A stretch of DNA of 61,749 nucleotides from Flavobacterium sp. H122 (GTDB taxonomy: Bacteria > Bacteroidota > Bacteroidia > Flavobacteriales > Flavobacteriaceae). The position numbers were made by a program, and so were the translations under genes. The notes beneath the pieces were generated by a model, which worked only from the letters and a program-made list of their open reading frames with translations, made no database searches and was not told where the DNA came from. Shown in pieces: positions 27,985 through 35,880 of this stretch (within the stretch, counting starts at the first letter, position 1; every line of letters starts with the position of its first letter). The stretch covers positions 667,387-729,135 of the forward strand of contig NZ_SJZD01000001.1 of NCBI RefSeq assembly GCF_004959765.1, in the 5' to 3' direction.

Positions 27985-28509
27985 ATGATGATTACAAAAC
28001 AGCTTCTTGGTGAATTTTTACACGAAGTAGAAAACACCCGTAAATTATTAAAAGCAATTCCGGATGATGCTTTAGAATACAAACCGTCGGAGAATTCCTG
28101 GACAACCGCTCAATTGGCTTCTCATATCGCAGAAGTTTACAACTGGTACTACAATACCATTGAAGACAATGTATTTGATATGGGGGCTTATAAATATGAC
28201 AAAGGGGATATTACCAAAGCATCCAACATTCTATCTAAATTTGAGGAAAATATCAAAAAAGCACAGCATAGTTTAGAGAATTTAAAAGAAGAGCGTTTGT
28301 ATGACAATTGGTCAATGGTGCTTGGAGATAAAGAATTAATGGCTCCTATGCCCAGAATTCAGGTAATCAGAGGCTTTTTAATGAATCACCTGTATCATCA
28401 CCGCGGTGAAATGATTGTTTATTTAAGAGCTACCGGAAACAAAGTACCGGGATTGTATGGTCCTACTTACGAAGAAAGTTTGGCTTTTTCTGAAACACAA
28501 TCTGTCTGA
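27985..28509 (+). CDS. DinB-family protein
   Basis: A 174-residue four-helix-bundle protein of the DinB/YfiT superfamily. The metal-binding histidines are seen in TAQLASHIAEVYNW (His about 47) and in NHLYHHRGEM (His about 135-140). Members include thiol-dependent transferases and stress-induced proteins; no specific reaction can be assigned. The start is ambiguous between two consecutive ATGs at 27985 and 27988. Seventy bases separate it from the DUF1456 gene. Confidence 0.85.
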   Translation: MMITKQLLGEFLHEVENTRKLLKAIPDDALEYKPSENSWTTAQLASHIAEVYNWYYNTIEDNVFDMGAYKYDKGDITKASNILSKFEENIKKAQHSLENLKEERLYDNWSMVLGDKELMAPMPRIQVIRGFLMNHLYHHRGEMIVYLRATGNKVPGLYGPTYEESLAFSETQSV

Positions 28510-28591
28510 TATGAATACGTTTATTATAAAATCCAACAAATTACAAACACACAAATCACAAACTCCAAACAACTAATAACCAGTATTTTAC

Positions 28592-28622
28592 TTGTTAAAA
28601 TCATTATAAATCATTAAGTTTG
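28592..28622 (+). promoter_or_regulatory. Promoter of the DUF2892 gene
   Basis: TTG (28592-28594), 20-bp spacer, TAAGTTTG (28615-28622); ATG at 28651. A full consensus match. Confidence 0.65.
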
Positions 28623-28650
28623 AGAATCATTAACCTTAAACTTAAGAATT

Positions 28651-28854
28651 ATGATTAAAAACATTGGTCAAACCGATAAGATTGTTAGAATTATTCTTGC
28701 AATTGTATTAGCTGGATTGGATTTCTTTGAAGTTGTTAAAGGAGGATTCAGCTGGATTTTGTCTCTTATAGCGGTAATTTTATTAGTTACAGCATTTACA
28801 GGATATTGCCCCATCTGGAAATTAATGGGGAAAAACACATCTGAAGTAAAGTAA
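28651..28854 (+). CDS. DUF2892 (YgaP-type transmembrane) protein
   Basis: A 67-residue inner-membrane protein with two hydrophobic helices and the family signature around KNIGQTDKIVRIILAIVLAG and the conserved TGYCPIWKLMG near the end, including one Cys. Members are small membrane anchors, found free or fused to rhodanese domains. No rhodanese gene is adjacent. It has its own promoter and terminator, so it is a single-gene unit. Confidence 0.88.
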   Translation: MIKNIGQTDKIVRIILAIVLAGLDFFEVVKGGFSWILSLIAVILLVTAFTGYCPIWKLMGKNTSEVK

Positions 28855-28865
28855 AAATAACTCAA

Positions 28866-28896
28866 AAGGGTGCATTCTGCTAACACCCATTTTTAT
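28866..28896. terminator. Terminator after the DUF2892 gene
   Basis: GGGTG (28868-28872) and CACCC (28884-28888) followed by ATTTTTATTT; upstream bases AAAA allow use from both sides. Confidence 0.65.
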
Positions 28897-28982
28897 TTGT
28901 CCGAATAAATTTTATACTGCTGCGCATCGTAAAACACATACTGTTCAATTGAATACCAATCCGGCAATATTGCCCGCAGCAT
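28893..28982 (-). CDS. Possible 29-residue peptide or gene remnant
   Basis: On the minus strand an ATG opens MLRAILPDWYSIEQYVFYD and continues to a stop at 28893. The frame stays open upstream toward the hairpin at 29029 with no in-frame stop seen nearby. Composition (aromatic, mixed polar) is protein-like rather than random AT-rich sequence. It could be a small gene, or the C-terminal remnant of a lost gene. I do not recognise it, and nothing else supports translation. Confidence 0.2.
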   Translation of the reverse strand: MLRAILPDWYSIEQYVFYDAQQYKIYSDK

Positions 28983-29028
28983 ATTTCTGACAAAAACAAT
29001 ATATAAATCTATCCAAAAATAAAAGCAC

Positions 29029-29056
29029 AAAAAAGACTCCGGCAGGAGTCTTTTGA
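29029..29056 (-). terminator. Terminator of the 29075 gene
   Basis: Minus-strand hairpin GACTCCTGCCGGAGTC followed by TTTTTTGTG. Confidence 0.8.
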
Positions 29057-29074
29057 GATATATACGGTATAAAA

Positions 29075-29413
29075 CTATTCAGGCTTAAACTTCACAACAA
29101 AAGAATATAATTTACCTGGAATCATTACTCCGTTTTCTATTTTTTTATAATTCAATTTTTGAATTAAATGAGATTTAAAAACTTCATTATTTGTATTCAC
29201 CTGTAATACTACAAGCTCATTGTTACTGTTAACCATTGCAGAGAATCTAATCGTTTCAGTTTTTTCGAAATCCTCATTAATCGTTAGAGTACCTAACATT
29301 TTAGTTATGTTTACTACTGCTTTTGGATAATCATCGAATGGTTTACTTTCATTTGTTTTAGCAAACGTAACATTCATTAATAAAACACCTAATAAAAGCA
29401 TTAATTTTTTCAT
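29075..29413 (-). CDS. Small secreted protein of unknown function
   Basis: A 112-residue protein with a signal peptide (MKKLMLLLGVLLMNVTFA) and a mature part of about 94 residues. The end of the protein (NNELVVLQVNTNNEV, then IQKLNYKKIENGVMIPGKL and a final beta-strand FVVKFKP) has the strand-helix-strand pattern of the TonB C-terminal fold, but there is no TonB membrane anchor with Pro-rich linker. This likeness is inference. Single-gene unit, with an exact -7 element upstream and a strong terminator downstream. Confidence 0.75.
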   Translation of the reverse strand: MKKLMLLLGVLLMNVTFAKTNESKPFDDYPKAVVNITKMLGTLTINEDFEKTETIRFSAMVNSNNELVVLQVNTNNEVFKSHLIQKLNYKKIENGVMIPGKLYSFVVKFKPE

Positions 29414-29447
29414 GGTTTCTTTTTTTATTTTGTTTAAGATTACAGTG

Positions 29448-29455
29448 CAAATATA
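29448..29455 (-). promoter_or_regulatory. -7 element of the 29075 gene
   Basis: Minus-strand TATATTTG, exact TAnnTTTG, about 35 bases before the ATG. A TTG lies 15 bp further up, slightly closer than usual. Confidence 0.55.
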
Positions 29456-29914
29456 GTGCGGTTTTTCTTACAAAAAATTGTTTTTCAGCAACTTAACTTA
29501 ATTTTAATTTTAGAAAAGACGCTGACTATTGCTTATTGGCAATCTATTTACAAAAAGCAGAAATATTTAATAACTATTCAAAATTGAAAGTATTTTATTA
29601 CAAAATATAAATTTTTAATCTGTAATTGACTTTACATTAAATTAACATTGGATAACATAGAAGCATATATAGACAACATAATACTCCCCTTTCAGTACAA
29701 CCTTCTTTTTTTGGAACTGTTTTCAGCATTAAATTAAGCTTATAATCTTTAAATCATTCAAATTATCTCCCACTACCGACAACTTAACTTATTTACTTTA
29801 AAACTGTTAATCGTTTTCCACAACCATATATAAACATCATTAATGGGTGAACGGCGTAAAAACCTTCAAAGCATTTACTATGGATTCCAGCACAACTGTT
29901 TTTAATTTTTATTC
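29456..29914. other. Gene-poor AT-rich stretch
   Basis: About 460 bases with no convincing reading frame on either strand, no tRNA and no repeat shared with the rest of the window. It could hold a structured or small RNA, but I see no hairpin or promoter-terminator pair that would support one. Confidence 0.5.
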
Positions 29915-29917
29915 CAA

Positions 29918-29955
29918 AAAAAAGCCCCTGAACAGTATATAACTTTCAGAGGCAT
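29918..29955 (-). terminator. Terminator of the ABC ATPase gene
   Basis: Minus-strand stem GCCTCTGAA / TTCAGGGGC (one G-T pair) followed by a run of nine Ts. Confidence 0.8.
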
Positions 29956-29975
29956 TGCATTCTTGGGAGTTTTTA

Positions 29976-30911
29976 TTATTTCACGACCTCCAGCGTTACA
30001 TCCAGCTGTAATTCCAAAGAAGTGTTGTGTTCAAAAAAAAGCGGCTTACCGTTAAAAGCGGCTTTGATTAAATAATGTCCGCCTTTATAATAATTTTGTT
30101 TTACAGTTGCTTTCAAAGTGCCTTTTTCTGCCACTTTAAACTGATGCGGATACACTAAAATAGTTTCAGACAGACCGTTTTTACTGATTACCAATTCATT
30201 TACCTCACCAAACAAAGAAGCTACATATTTGTTTACAGGATTCTGGTAAATATGCATTGAAGGCGCTTTACTGACAATTTCACCGTCTTTTAATACTATT
30301 GTCTCATCAGCAAATGACAAAGCATCGGTACTATCGTGGGTTGCCACTATAACTGTAATTCCTTTGGCTTTTAAATAAGCAAACAAATTACGGCGCAATG
30401 CATTTTTTCTAAAATTATCAATATGGCTGAACGGTTCATCAAGCAACAGTACTTCGGGCTCTAAAGCTAAAACCCTTGCCAAAGCTACTCTTTGCTGCTG
30501 TCCGCCACTCAATTCATTCACCTTGCTTCTTGAATATTCCCCCATTTCCACAATGTCGAGCAGTTCCTGAATTCTCAATCGTTTAATTGCCAACAATTGA
30601 TTAGAAAGAAATTTCCCTACACTTTCCGAAACGGTCTCATAAGGCATCAGCCCAAAATCCTGAGCCATGTATTTCATAAAAGACATTCCGGCAACCAGAT
30701 TGTATTTAGGGCCTAAAACTTCAGTAGTATTCCAGTAAATATTGCCCTCACCCAAATCGTGAAGTCCATAAATCAGTTTTAAAAGCGTACTTTTTCCACA
30801 GCCGCTTTCACCTATAACGGCAATATTCTGTCCTTTTTCAATTTGAAAATCAACGGACTTGATAATTGTTTTGTCTGTATAACCAAATGATATATTGTTT
30901 ACCTGAAGCAT
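29976..30911 (-). CDS. Orphan ABC-transporter ATPase (PotA/FbpC-like)
   Basis: A 311-residue ATPase subunit with Walker A GESGCGKST (34-42), Q-loop near residue 84, signature LSGGQ (134-138), Walker B LLLDEP (155-160) and switch His192. Residues about 225-311 form a C-terminal domain resembling the TOBE-type regulatory domain of polyamine, iron and sugar importers. No permease or binding-protein gene is adjacent, so the partner must be encoded elsewhere or the protein has another role. It has its own -7 element (TATTTTTG) and terminator. Confidence 0.88.
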   Translation of the reverse strand: MLQVNNISFGYTDKTIIKSVDFQIEKGQNIAVIGESGCGKSTLLKLIYGLHDLGEGNIYWNTTEVLGPKYNLVAGMSFMKYMAQDFGLMPYETVSESVGKFLSNQLLAIKRLRIQELLDIVEMGEYSRSKVNELSGGQQQRVALARVLALEPEVLLLDEPFSHIDNFRKNALRRNLFAYLKAKGITVIVATHDSTDALSFADETIVLKDGEIVSKAPSMHIYQNPVNKYVASLFGEVNELVISKNGLSETILVYPHQFKVAEKGTLKATVKQNYYKGGHYLIKAAFNGKPLFFEHNTSLELQLDVTLEVVK

Positions 30912-30929
30912 TCTTTTAAATTAGGGTCA

Positions 30930-30937
30930 CAAAAATA
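30930..30937 (-). promoter_or_regulatory. -7 element of the ABC ATPase gene
   Basis: Minus-strand TATTTTTG, exact TAnnTTTG, about 19 bases before the ATG; no TTG at standard spacing. Confidence 0.45.
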
Positions 30938-30951
30938 GCAAGAATTACCAA

Positions 30952-30981
30952 TAAAAAAGCCGTCCCGGAGGACAGCTTTTG
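30952..30981 (-). terminator. Terminator of the lipocalin-OmpA unit
   Basis: Minus-strand stem GCTGTCC / GGACGGC (one T-G pair) around a four-base loop, followed by TTTTTTATT. Confidence 0.8.
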
Positions 30982-30998
30982 TTAAATTTTATAAAATA

Positions 30999-31691
30999 TT
31001 ACTGACCTGCTTCTTTCTTAGCATCATCAATCATTTTTTGATTCGCTGTGATGGCAAATTCCACACGTCGGTTCAACGCACGGCCATCATCAGTGTCATT
31101 TGTCGAAATTGGTTCTGTTTCACCCATACCTACAATTTTGAAACGGGAAGAACTTAATCCTTTTCCTGATAAATAATTTTTTACCGACTCTGCTCTTTGT
31201 TTAGACAAATTCATGTTGTAATCATCGGCTCCTTTGCTGTCAGTATGTCCAAAAATTTCAATATCAGTATCCGGATATTCCTTAAAAACCGGCACCAGTT
31301 TATCTAAATTCCCTTTTGCTTTACCGGTCAATGTAGCTTTATTAAAATCAAAATTAACCGAGTTTTCCCCTAAAGTCAGTTTGATTCCCTCTCCTACTCT
31401 TTCCACCTGTGCACCAGGAAGCGACTCACTTATTTTACGCGCCTGTCTGTCCATTTTATTTCCTATCACACCGCCTACAACGCCGCCTACAACACCTCCA
31501 AGAACAGCTCCTAAAGCGCCGTTGCCTCCTTTTCCTACGTTATTACCAATTACGCCGCCCAAAACAGCACCCCCAACAGCTCCTATTACAGCTCCTTTTT
31601 GCGTATTATTTGCATTCTTAATAGATTCACAGCTTACTGTTGTACCTAACAAAAGAACACCTGACAATGTATATACAGCTAATTTTTTCAT
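30999..31691 (-). CDS. OmpA-family lipoprotein with glycine-zipper segment
   Basis: A 230-residue protein: lipoprotein signal ending TVSC, a glycine-zipper region at about 30-80 (GAVIGAVGGAVLGGVIGNN and similar), then an OmpA-like peptidoglycan-binding domain (FDFNKATLTGKAKGNLD, IEIFGHTDSKGADDYN, LSKQRAESVKNYL, ending in ALNRRVEFAI). YiaD-type proteins anchor the outer membrane to peptidoglycan, and the zipper may insert in membrane. Cotranscribed with the lipocalin-like gene (12-bp gap), closed by a hairpin. Confidence 0.92.
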   Translation of the reverse strand: MKKLAVYTLSGVLLLGTTVSCESIKNANNTQKGAVIGAVGGAVLGGVIGNNVGKGGNGALGAVLGGVVGGVVGGVIGNKMDRQARKISESLPGAQVERVGEGIKLTLGENSVNFDFNKATLTGKAKGNLDKLVPVFKEYPDTDIEIFGHTDSKGADDYNMNLSKQRAESVKNYLSGKGLSSSRFKIVGMGETEPISTNDTDDGRALNRRVEFAITANQKMIDDAKKEAGQ

Positions 31692-31703
31692 ACTCTTCTA
31701 TTT

Positions 31704-32180
31704 TTATTTTCTTTTAAAATGATACACAACTTTACCTGAACTGCCTCCAACCTGCATTTTGTCTGTCAGATCGAATGAATTCTCAGTAACATTTGACACA
31801 ATAAGAATATAACCCGAAGTAACTTTTCTGGGTTTGTCCCCCTCTTTAAGAAGCTTTAAAACAAACTGTTTTTCTTCTGTCACATACCATTTAATATCAG
31901 AAGAATAATCAGGACAGCCGGCTTTTTTCAACGCCATAGTCCCTGAATCGTTATTAGAAACCAAATGCCACTCACTTCCTTCAAAACATTTGGCATCAGC
32001 TATTTCAAACGATGTAACTTTAAAATATTCAGAACCCGAATACTCTACTGAATTAATAACCCAATCCCCTTTAAGTGCTACCTGTGTTTTTCTTTCAACA
32101 CCCGTTGTAACCAATGACTGTTTAGGCTTACAGGAAACCATTATTCCTGCAAAAACTAATAAAACCAAAAATCTTTTCAT
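31704..32180 (-). CDS. Lipocalin-like lipoprotein
   Basis: A 158-residue protein with signal ending AGIMVSC (Cys about residue 17). The mature part has the lipocalin-type pattern GDWVINSVEYSG near the N-terminus, CFEGSEWHLVSNNDSG in the middle and antiparallel-strand composition throughout. Probably binds a small hydrophobic ligand in the envelope; this is inferred from fold resemblance. First gene of a two-gene unit with the OmpA-family lipoprotein, with a full-consensus promoter. Confidence 0.82.
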   Translation of the reverse strand: MKRFLVLLVFAGIMVSCKPKQSLVTTGVERKTQVALKGDWVINSVEYSGSEYFKVTSFEIADAKCFEGSEWHLVSNNDSGTMALKKAGCPDYSSDIKWYVTEEKQFVLKLLKEGDKPRKVTSGYILIVSNVTENSFDLTDKMQVGGSSGKVVYHFKRK

Positions 32181-32211
32181 ATTAATGTATGTTAATGCTG
32201 CAAAATTAAAT

Positions 32212-32243
32212 CAAATATTTCTTACTAATTTACACAATTTCAA
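32212..32243 (-). promoter_or_regulatory. Promoter of the lipocalin-OmpA unit
   Basis: Minus-strand TAATTTTG (32219 down to 32212) with TTG 21 bp upstream (32243-32241); leader about 25 nt. Confidence 0.6.
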
Positions 32244-32340
32244 AATAGGTTTATAAAATTTTAATCCGTCATTTTGTCATATTTTACGTTTTGGTATTTT
32301 ATTTGAAAATGATTGAATACAAATTTTAAAACATTCAACT

Positions 32341-34227
32341 ATGACAACTGGAAAAATTAATGTTTCGGTAGAAAACATCTTTCCCTTAATCAAAAAGTTC
32401 TTATATAGCGACCACGAAATTTTTCTTCGTGAGTTAATTTCAAATGCTACTGATGCGACTTTAAAATTAAAGCATCTGACAAGTATAGGTGAAGCCAAAG
32501 TAGAATACGGCAATCCGTTAATTGAAGTTAAAATAGACAAAGAAGGAAAAAAACTTCACATTATCGACCAGGGATTAGGTATGACTGCTGAAGAAGTAGA
32601 AAAATACATCAACCAAATTGCGTTCTCAGGTGCTGAAGAATTCCTTGAAAAATATAAAGATTCTGCCAAAGATTCAGGTGTAATAGGTCACTTTGGTCTT
32701 GGATTCTATTCGGCTTTTATGGTGGCCGGCAAGGTAGAAATTATTACAAAATCGTTTAAAGAAGAGCCTGCGGCGCACTGGACCTGTGACGGCAGTCCTG
32801 AATTTACTTTAGAACCGCATGACAAAACGGAAAGAGGTACTGAAATTATTCTGCATATCGCTGATGATTCATTGGAATTCCTTGAAGAATTCAAGATCCG
32901 TGAATTGTTGACGAAGTACAATAAGTTTATGCCGATTCCGATTAAGTTTGGCACTAAACAAGAAGCGTTGCCTAAACCGGAAGATGCGGGTGATGATTAC
33001 AAAACGGAATTTACAGAAGTTGACAATATCATCAACAATCCTAATCCAGCCTGGACCAAACAGCCTTCTGATTTAACTGAAGAGGATTACAAAGGATTTT
33101 ACCGTGAGTTGTACCCAATGAATTTTGAGGATCCTTTATTCAATATTCATTTGAATGTGGATTATCCTTTCAACCTGACGGGTATTTTGTATTTCCCTAA
33201 ATTATCTTCGGATTTACAAATCCAAAAAGATAAAATTCAATTATACCAAAATCAGGTTTTCGTAACCGATAATGTGGAAGGAATTGTACCTGAATTCTTA
33301 ATGATGCTTAAAGGTGTGGTGGATTCTCCGGATATTCCGTTGAACGTATCGCGTTCGTATCTTCAGGCCGATGGAAATGTAAAAAAGATTTCAAACTATA
33401 TCACCCGAAAAGTTTCGGATAAATTAAAATCGTTATTCAACGAAAATCGTGAAGATTTCGAAAAAAAATGGAACGATATTAAGATTGTTTTAGAATATGG
33501 TATGTTATCTGAACCTAAATTCTATGAAAAAGCAGGTGATTTTGTATTATATCCTACTACAGAAGGTAAATTCTACACGTTGGCAGAATTGAAAGAAGCT
33601 CTTGCTGCCACTCAAACTGACAAAAACGGTAAATTGGTGGTATTGTATGCTTCCAATAAAGACGCACAGCACAGCTACATTGACATTGCTAAGGAAAAAG
33701 GCTACCAGGTATTGTTGTTGGATTCGCCAATCGTTTCACACTTAATTCAAAAACTGGAAGCTGACAATGAAAATGTGACATTTAGCCGTGTAGATGCCGA
33801 TCATATAGATAAATTGATTCAAAAAGAAGAAGATCAGATTTCTAAGCTTTCTGACGAGGAAAAAGAAAAACTAAAAGTAACTATTGAAAATGTGGTTCCT
33901 AAAGAAAACTATACGGTTCAAATGGAATCGCTTGACAGTACTTCTGCTCCGTTTATCATTACACAACCTGAATTCATGCGAAGAATGAAAGAAATGAGTC
34001 AGACTGGTGGTGGCGGTATGTTTGGCATGGGGAATTTCCCTGAAATGTACAATCTAGTGGTAAATACCAACTCTGATTTGGCTACTTCTATCCTTCATAC
34101 AGAAAGTGAAGAAGTGAAAGCTGACCTAGTAAAACAAGCGTTGGATTTAGCCAAACTTTCTCAAGGTTTATTGAAAGGAGAAGAATTGACTTCGTTTGTG
34201 AAGCGTAGTTTTGAAGCGCTGAAGTAA
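32341..34227 (+). CDS. htpG: Molecular chaperone HtpG (Hsp90)
   Basis: A 628-residue cytosolic ATP-dependent chaperone. GHKL ATPase motifs are clear: FLRELISNATDA (the magnesium-coordinating Asn), DQGLGM and GVIGHFGLGFYSAF (lid). The middle domain has the conserved SRSYLQAD segment. A C-terminal dimerisation region follows, without the eukaryotic MEEVD tail. Length is normal for Bacteroidota. Monocistronic and closed by a perfect 12-bp hairpin. No heat-shock operator such as CIRCE is visible upstream. Confidence 0.97.
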   Translation: MTTGKINVSVENIFPLIKKFLYSDHEIFLRELISNATDATLKLKHLTSIGEAKVEYGNPLIEVKIDKEGKKLHIIDQGLGMTAEEVEKYINQIAFSGAEEFLEKYKDSAKDSGVIGHFGLGFYSAFMVAGKVEIITKSFKEEPAAHWTCDGSPEFTLEPHDKTERGTEIILHIADDSLEFLEEFKIRELLTKYNKFMPIPIKFGTKQEALPKPEDAGDDYKTEFTEVDNIINNPNPAWTKQPSDLTEEDYKGFYRELYPMNFEDPLFNIHLNVDYPFNLTGILYFPKLSSDLQIQKDKIQLYQNQVFVTDNVEGIVPEFLMMLKGVVDSPDIPLNVSRSYLQADGNVKKISNYITRKVSDKLKSLFNENREDFEKKWNDIKIVLEYGMLSEPKFYEKAGDFVLYPTTEGKFYTLAELKEALAATQTDKNGKLVVLYASNKDAQHSYIDIAKEKGYQVLLLDSPIVSHLIQKLEADNENVTFSRVDADHIDKLIQKEEDQISKLSDEEKEKLKVTIENVVPKENYTVQMESLDSTSAPFIITQPEFMRRMKEMSQTGGGGMFGMGNFPEMYNLVVNTNSDLATSILHTESEEVKADLVKQALDLAKLSQGLLKGEELTSFVKRSFEALK

Positions 34228-34252
34228 GACTTAAAAACATTTTATAAAAACA

Positions 34253-34290
34253 ACAGCCCTGTCTTATTGTAAGACAGGGCTTTCTTTTAT
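34253..34290. terminator. Bidirectional terminator between htpG and the cold-shock gene
   Basis: AGCCCTGTCTTA (34255-34266), TTG loop, TAAGACAGGGCT (34270-34281), then TTTCTTTT. Confidence 0.9.
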
Positions 34291-34302
34291 GGTATAAAAA
34301 AA

Positions 34303-34494
34303 TTACTTTCTTTTTACATTTACTGCCGCTAAACCTTTTGGTGTGCGCTCTACTTCAAAAACAACTGTGTCGTTTTCTCTTACATTATCAAACAATCCTG
34401 AACTGTGAACAAAAATATCCTGACCACCTTCTGCTGATGTTATAAATCCGAATCCCTTCGTTTCATTGAAAAATTTTACTGTACCTTCTTGCAT
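34303..34494 (-). CDS. Cold-shock protein, CspA family
   Basis: A 63-residue single cold-shock domain with both RNA-binding motifs: KGFGFI (RNP1) and DIFVHSS (RNP2). These proteins bind single-stranded RNA and DNA and act as RNA chaperones. Lies 11 bp after a second cold-shock-domain gene, so the two are probably one unit. A long untranslated leader, typical for such genes, may exist upstream of the second gene. Confidence 0.95.
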   Translation of the reverse strand: MQEGTVKFFNETKGFGFITSAEGGQDIFVHSSGLFDNVRENDTVVFEVERTPKGLAAVNVKRK

Positions 34495-34505
34495 TTTTAC
34501 TATAT

Positions 34506-34928
34506 TTAATTAATTATTATCATATCACTAGCTCTAAATCCTTTAGCGCTGGTTTCTTTTTTAAAACTTACTTTACAATTTTTCTTAAACTCTGTATTGT
34601 TTATATCAAAATTGAAAAAAACATTATCTCTTGTGATGTCTTCTGTAATGAAACCGAATCCTTTTTCCTGCATAAATGTTATGGTACCGGTAGACACTCC
34701 ATTTGTATTTTCGGTATCTCTTCTTGAGGCTTTTACGGGAGTTTCGGTTTGTTGCAAATGAGGAGGAACTGATGTTAAATTTCCATTTGCATCTACATAG
34801 ACTAACATGTCTTCAAGGGATTTGCCCTTATTATTATTCACCTTACGGTCGTTCCTTCTAAGGAGTTTATCTTGAAGCTTTTTTACTTTTTTCTTATTAT
34901 TCTCTTTTTTTGAATAAGAATCTGCCAT
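34506..34928 (-). CDS. Cold-shock-domain protein with basic N-terminal extension
   Basis: A 140-residue protein. Residues 1-40 are a strongly Lys/Arg-rich segment (KKENNKKKVKKLQDKLLRR), residues about 40-75 a linker containing LVYVDANGNLTSVPPHL, and residues about 75-140 a divergent cold-shock domain (GTITFMQEKGFGFI, DNVFFNF in place of DIFVH). It probably binds RNA; the basic extension could add ribosome or RNA contacts. First gene of a unit with the canonical CspA-type gene. Confidence 0.88.
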   Translation of the reverse strand: MADSYSKKENNKKKVKKLQDKLLRRNDRKVNNNKGKSLEDMLVYVDANGNLTSVPPHLQQTETPVKASRRDTENTNGVSTGTITFMQEKGFGFITEDITRDNVFFNFDINNTEFKKNCKVSFKKETSAKGFRASDMIIIN

Positions 34929-35194
34929 ATATATATTTAAAATTGTATTATCGAAAATTTTCTATTAGTGTATATCGAGAACTATAGAAATGAATACAAC
35001 CTAAACGTGTAATGACTTAATAGTAGAGATAAAAAAAATAGGTTTTTAAAAAATGGTGGCTGAAAAAGCGATAACTGAAAGTAGTATTTTTTTGAAACGA
35101 AACAGTAATGCAGAGGCAGTAACCTATAATATTAAAGTACAAATATACAACAAAAAAGAACACGATGGGTTAAAAAGCTATAAATCAATATATT
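34929..35194. other. Intergenic leader region of the cold-shock unit
   Basis: About 266 bases with no reliable gene. Long enough for an extended 5' leader of the leftward cold-shock unit. A 69-residue reading frame from 35053 overlaps the next gene on the other strand and is not credible. Confidence 0.4.
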
Positions 35195-35779
35195 TTATTC
35201 AATCACCCATAATAAAACCGGCTTTTCAGCTGCCTGTAACCGTGTGTCCAGTTTTCTCATAAAAGCGTTGGAAACAGCTGGACATCCCCAGCTTAAAGGA
35301 CTGTAACGCGGAAAAATTTCTTTGTCAGCCACTCGAGTCCATGAATGCAGTACCACGACTCTGTCAACGGCACTTTTATTTTGCTCCTCAAGACCATGCA
35401 GCCAGTATTTTACATTTATACCCCATGTGCTGTAATCCCTTTTACCTATTTTAAATTTCCCTTTCATAGAACAGTGGCTGTCCTGTCTTGAAGAAAATCT
35501 GGCTTTTTGGTATTTTGTCACATTGGTTTCAAAATGATCACAGGCGCCGTGTGTCACAATATTTTGTTCTATTACTTTCTTCTGTTTAAAATCATAAATA
35601 AAAAACCGGTTTTTACCGGAATGAATGCTCAAATCCAATAAGAAATAATAACCGCCGTTCATTGCATTTTCTTTGCAGTATGCCAAAGCTTTTTTATGAT
35701 AACCGGAGTAATCTTTTGAATTAGTTGAGGATTGACAGCTTAAAGTCATCAATAGTAAAAGTGAGCAGATAAATTTCAT
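35195..35779 (-). CDS. L,D-transpeptidase catalytic-domain (YkuD_2-type) lipoprotein
   Basis: A 194-residue lipoprotein (signal ending MTLSC, Cys15) with the catalytic pair of the YkuD-like family: His145 in VVLHSW and Cys166 in SPLSWGCPAVS. The family makes or remodels peptidoglycan cross-links through an acyl-Cys intermediate; this subgroup (murein L,D-transpeptidase catalytic domain family) is widespread in Bacteroidota with less biochemical support. Also YFLLDLSIHSGKNRFFIYD, the usual N-terminal strand pair. Single gene with its own -7 element. Confidence 0.88.
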   Translation of the reverse strand: MKFICSLLLLMTLSCQSSTNSKDYSGYHKKALAYCKENAMNGGYYFLLDLSIHSGKNRFFIYDFKQKKVIEQNIVTHGACDHFETNVTKYQKARFSSRQDSHCSMKGKFKIGKRDYSTWGINVKYWLHGLEEQNKSAVDRVVVLHSWTRVADKEIFPRYSPLSWGCPAVSNAFMRKLDTRLQAAEKPVLLWVIE

Positions 35780-35807
35780 CCCTGGAAAATAATGCGTTAG
35801 AAGTAAT

Positions 35808-35815
35808 CAAATATA
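35808..35815 (-). promoter_or_regulatory. -7 element of the L,D-transpeptidase gene
   Basis: Minus-strand TATATTTG, exact TAnnTTTG, about 29 bases before the ATG; a TTG lies 14 bp further up, closer than usual. Confidence 0.45.
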
Positions 35816-35880
35816 AGCCCGAATTCCTACAAAAAATCTTAACAGGAAGTTAATTTACAACGTAAATAAAAATAAAAGAA

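Noticed and set aside
31234..31722. 162-residue plus-strand frame, Pro/Thr-rich
   Set aside because: Shadow of the glycine-zipper region in the OmpA-family gene on the minus strand.
35053..35262. 69-residue plus-strand reading frame
   Set aside because: Overlaps the well-supported L,D-transpeptidase gene on the other strand, low-complexity and lacks family or promoter support.
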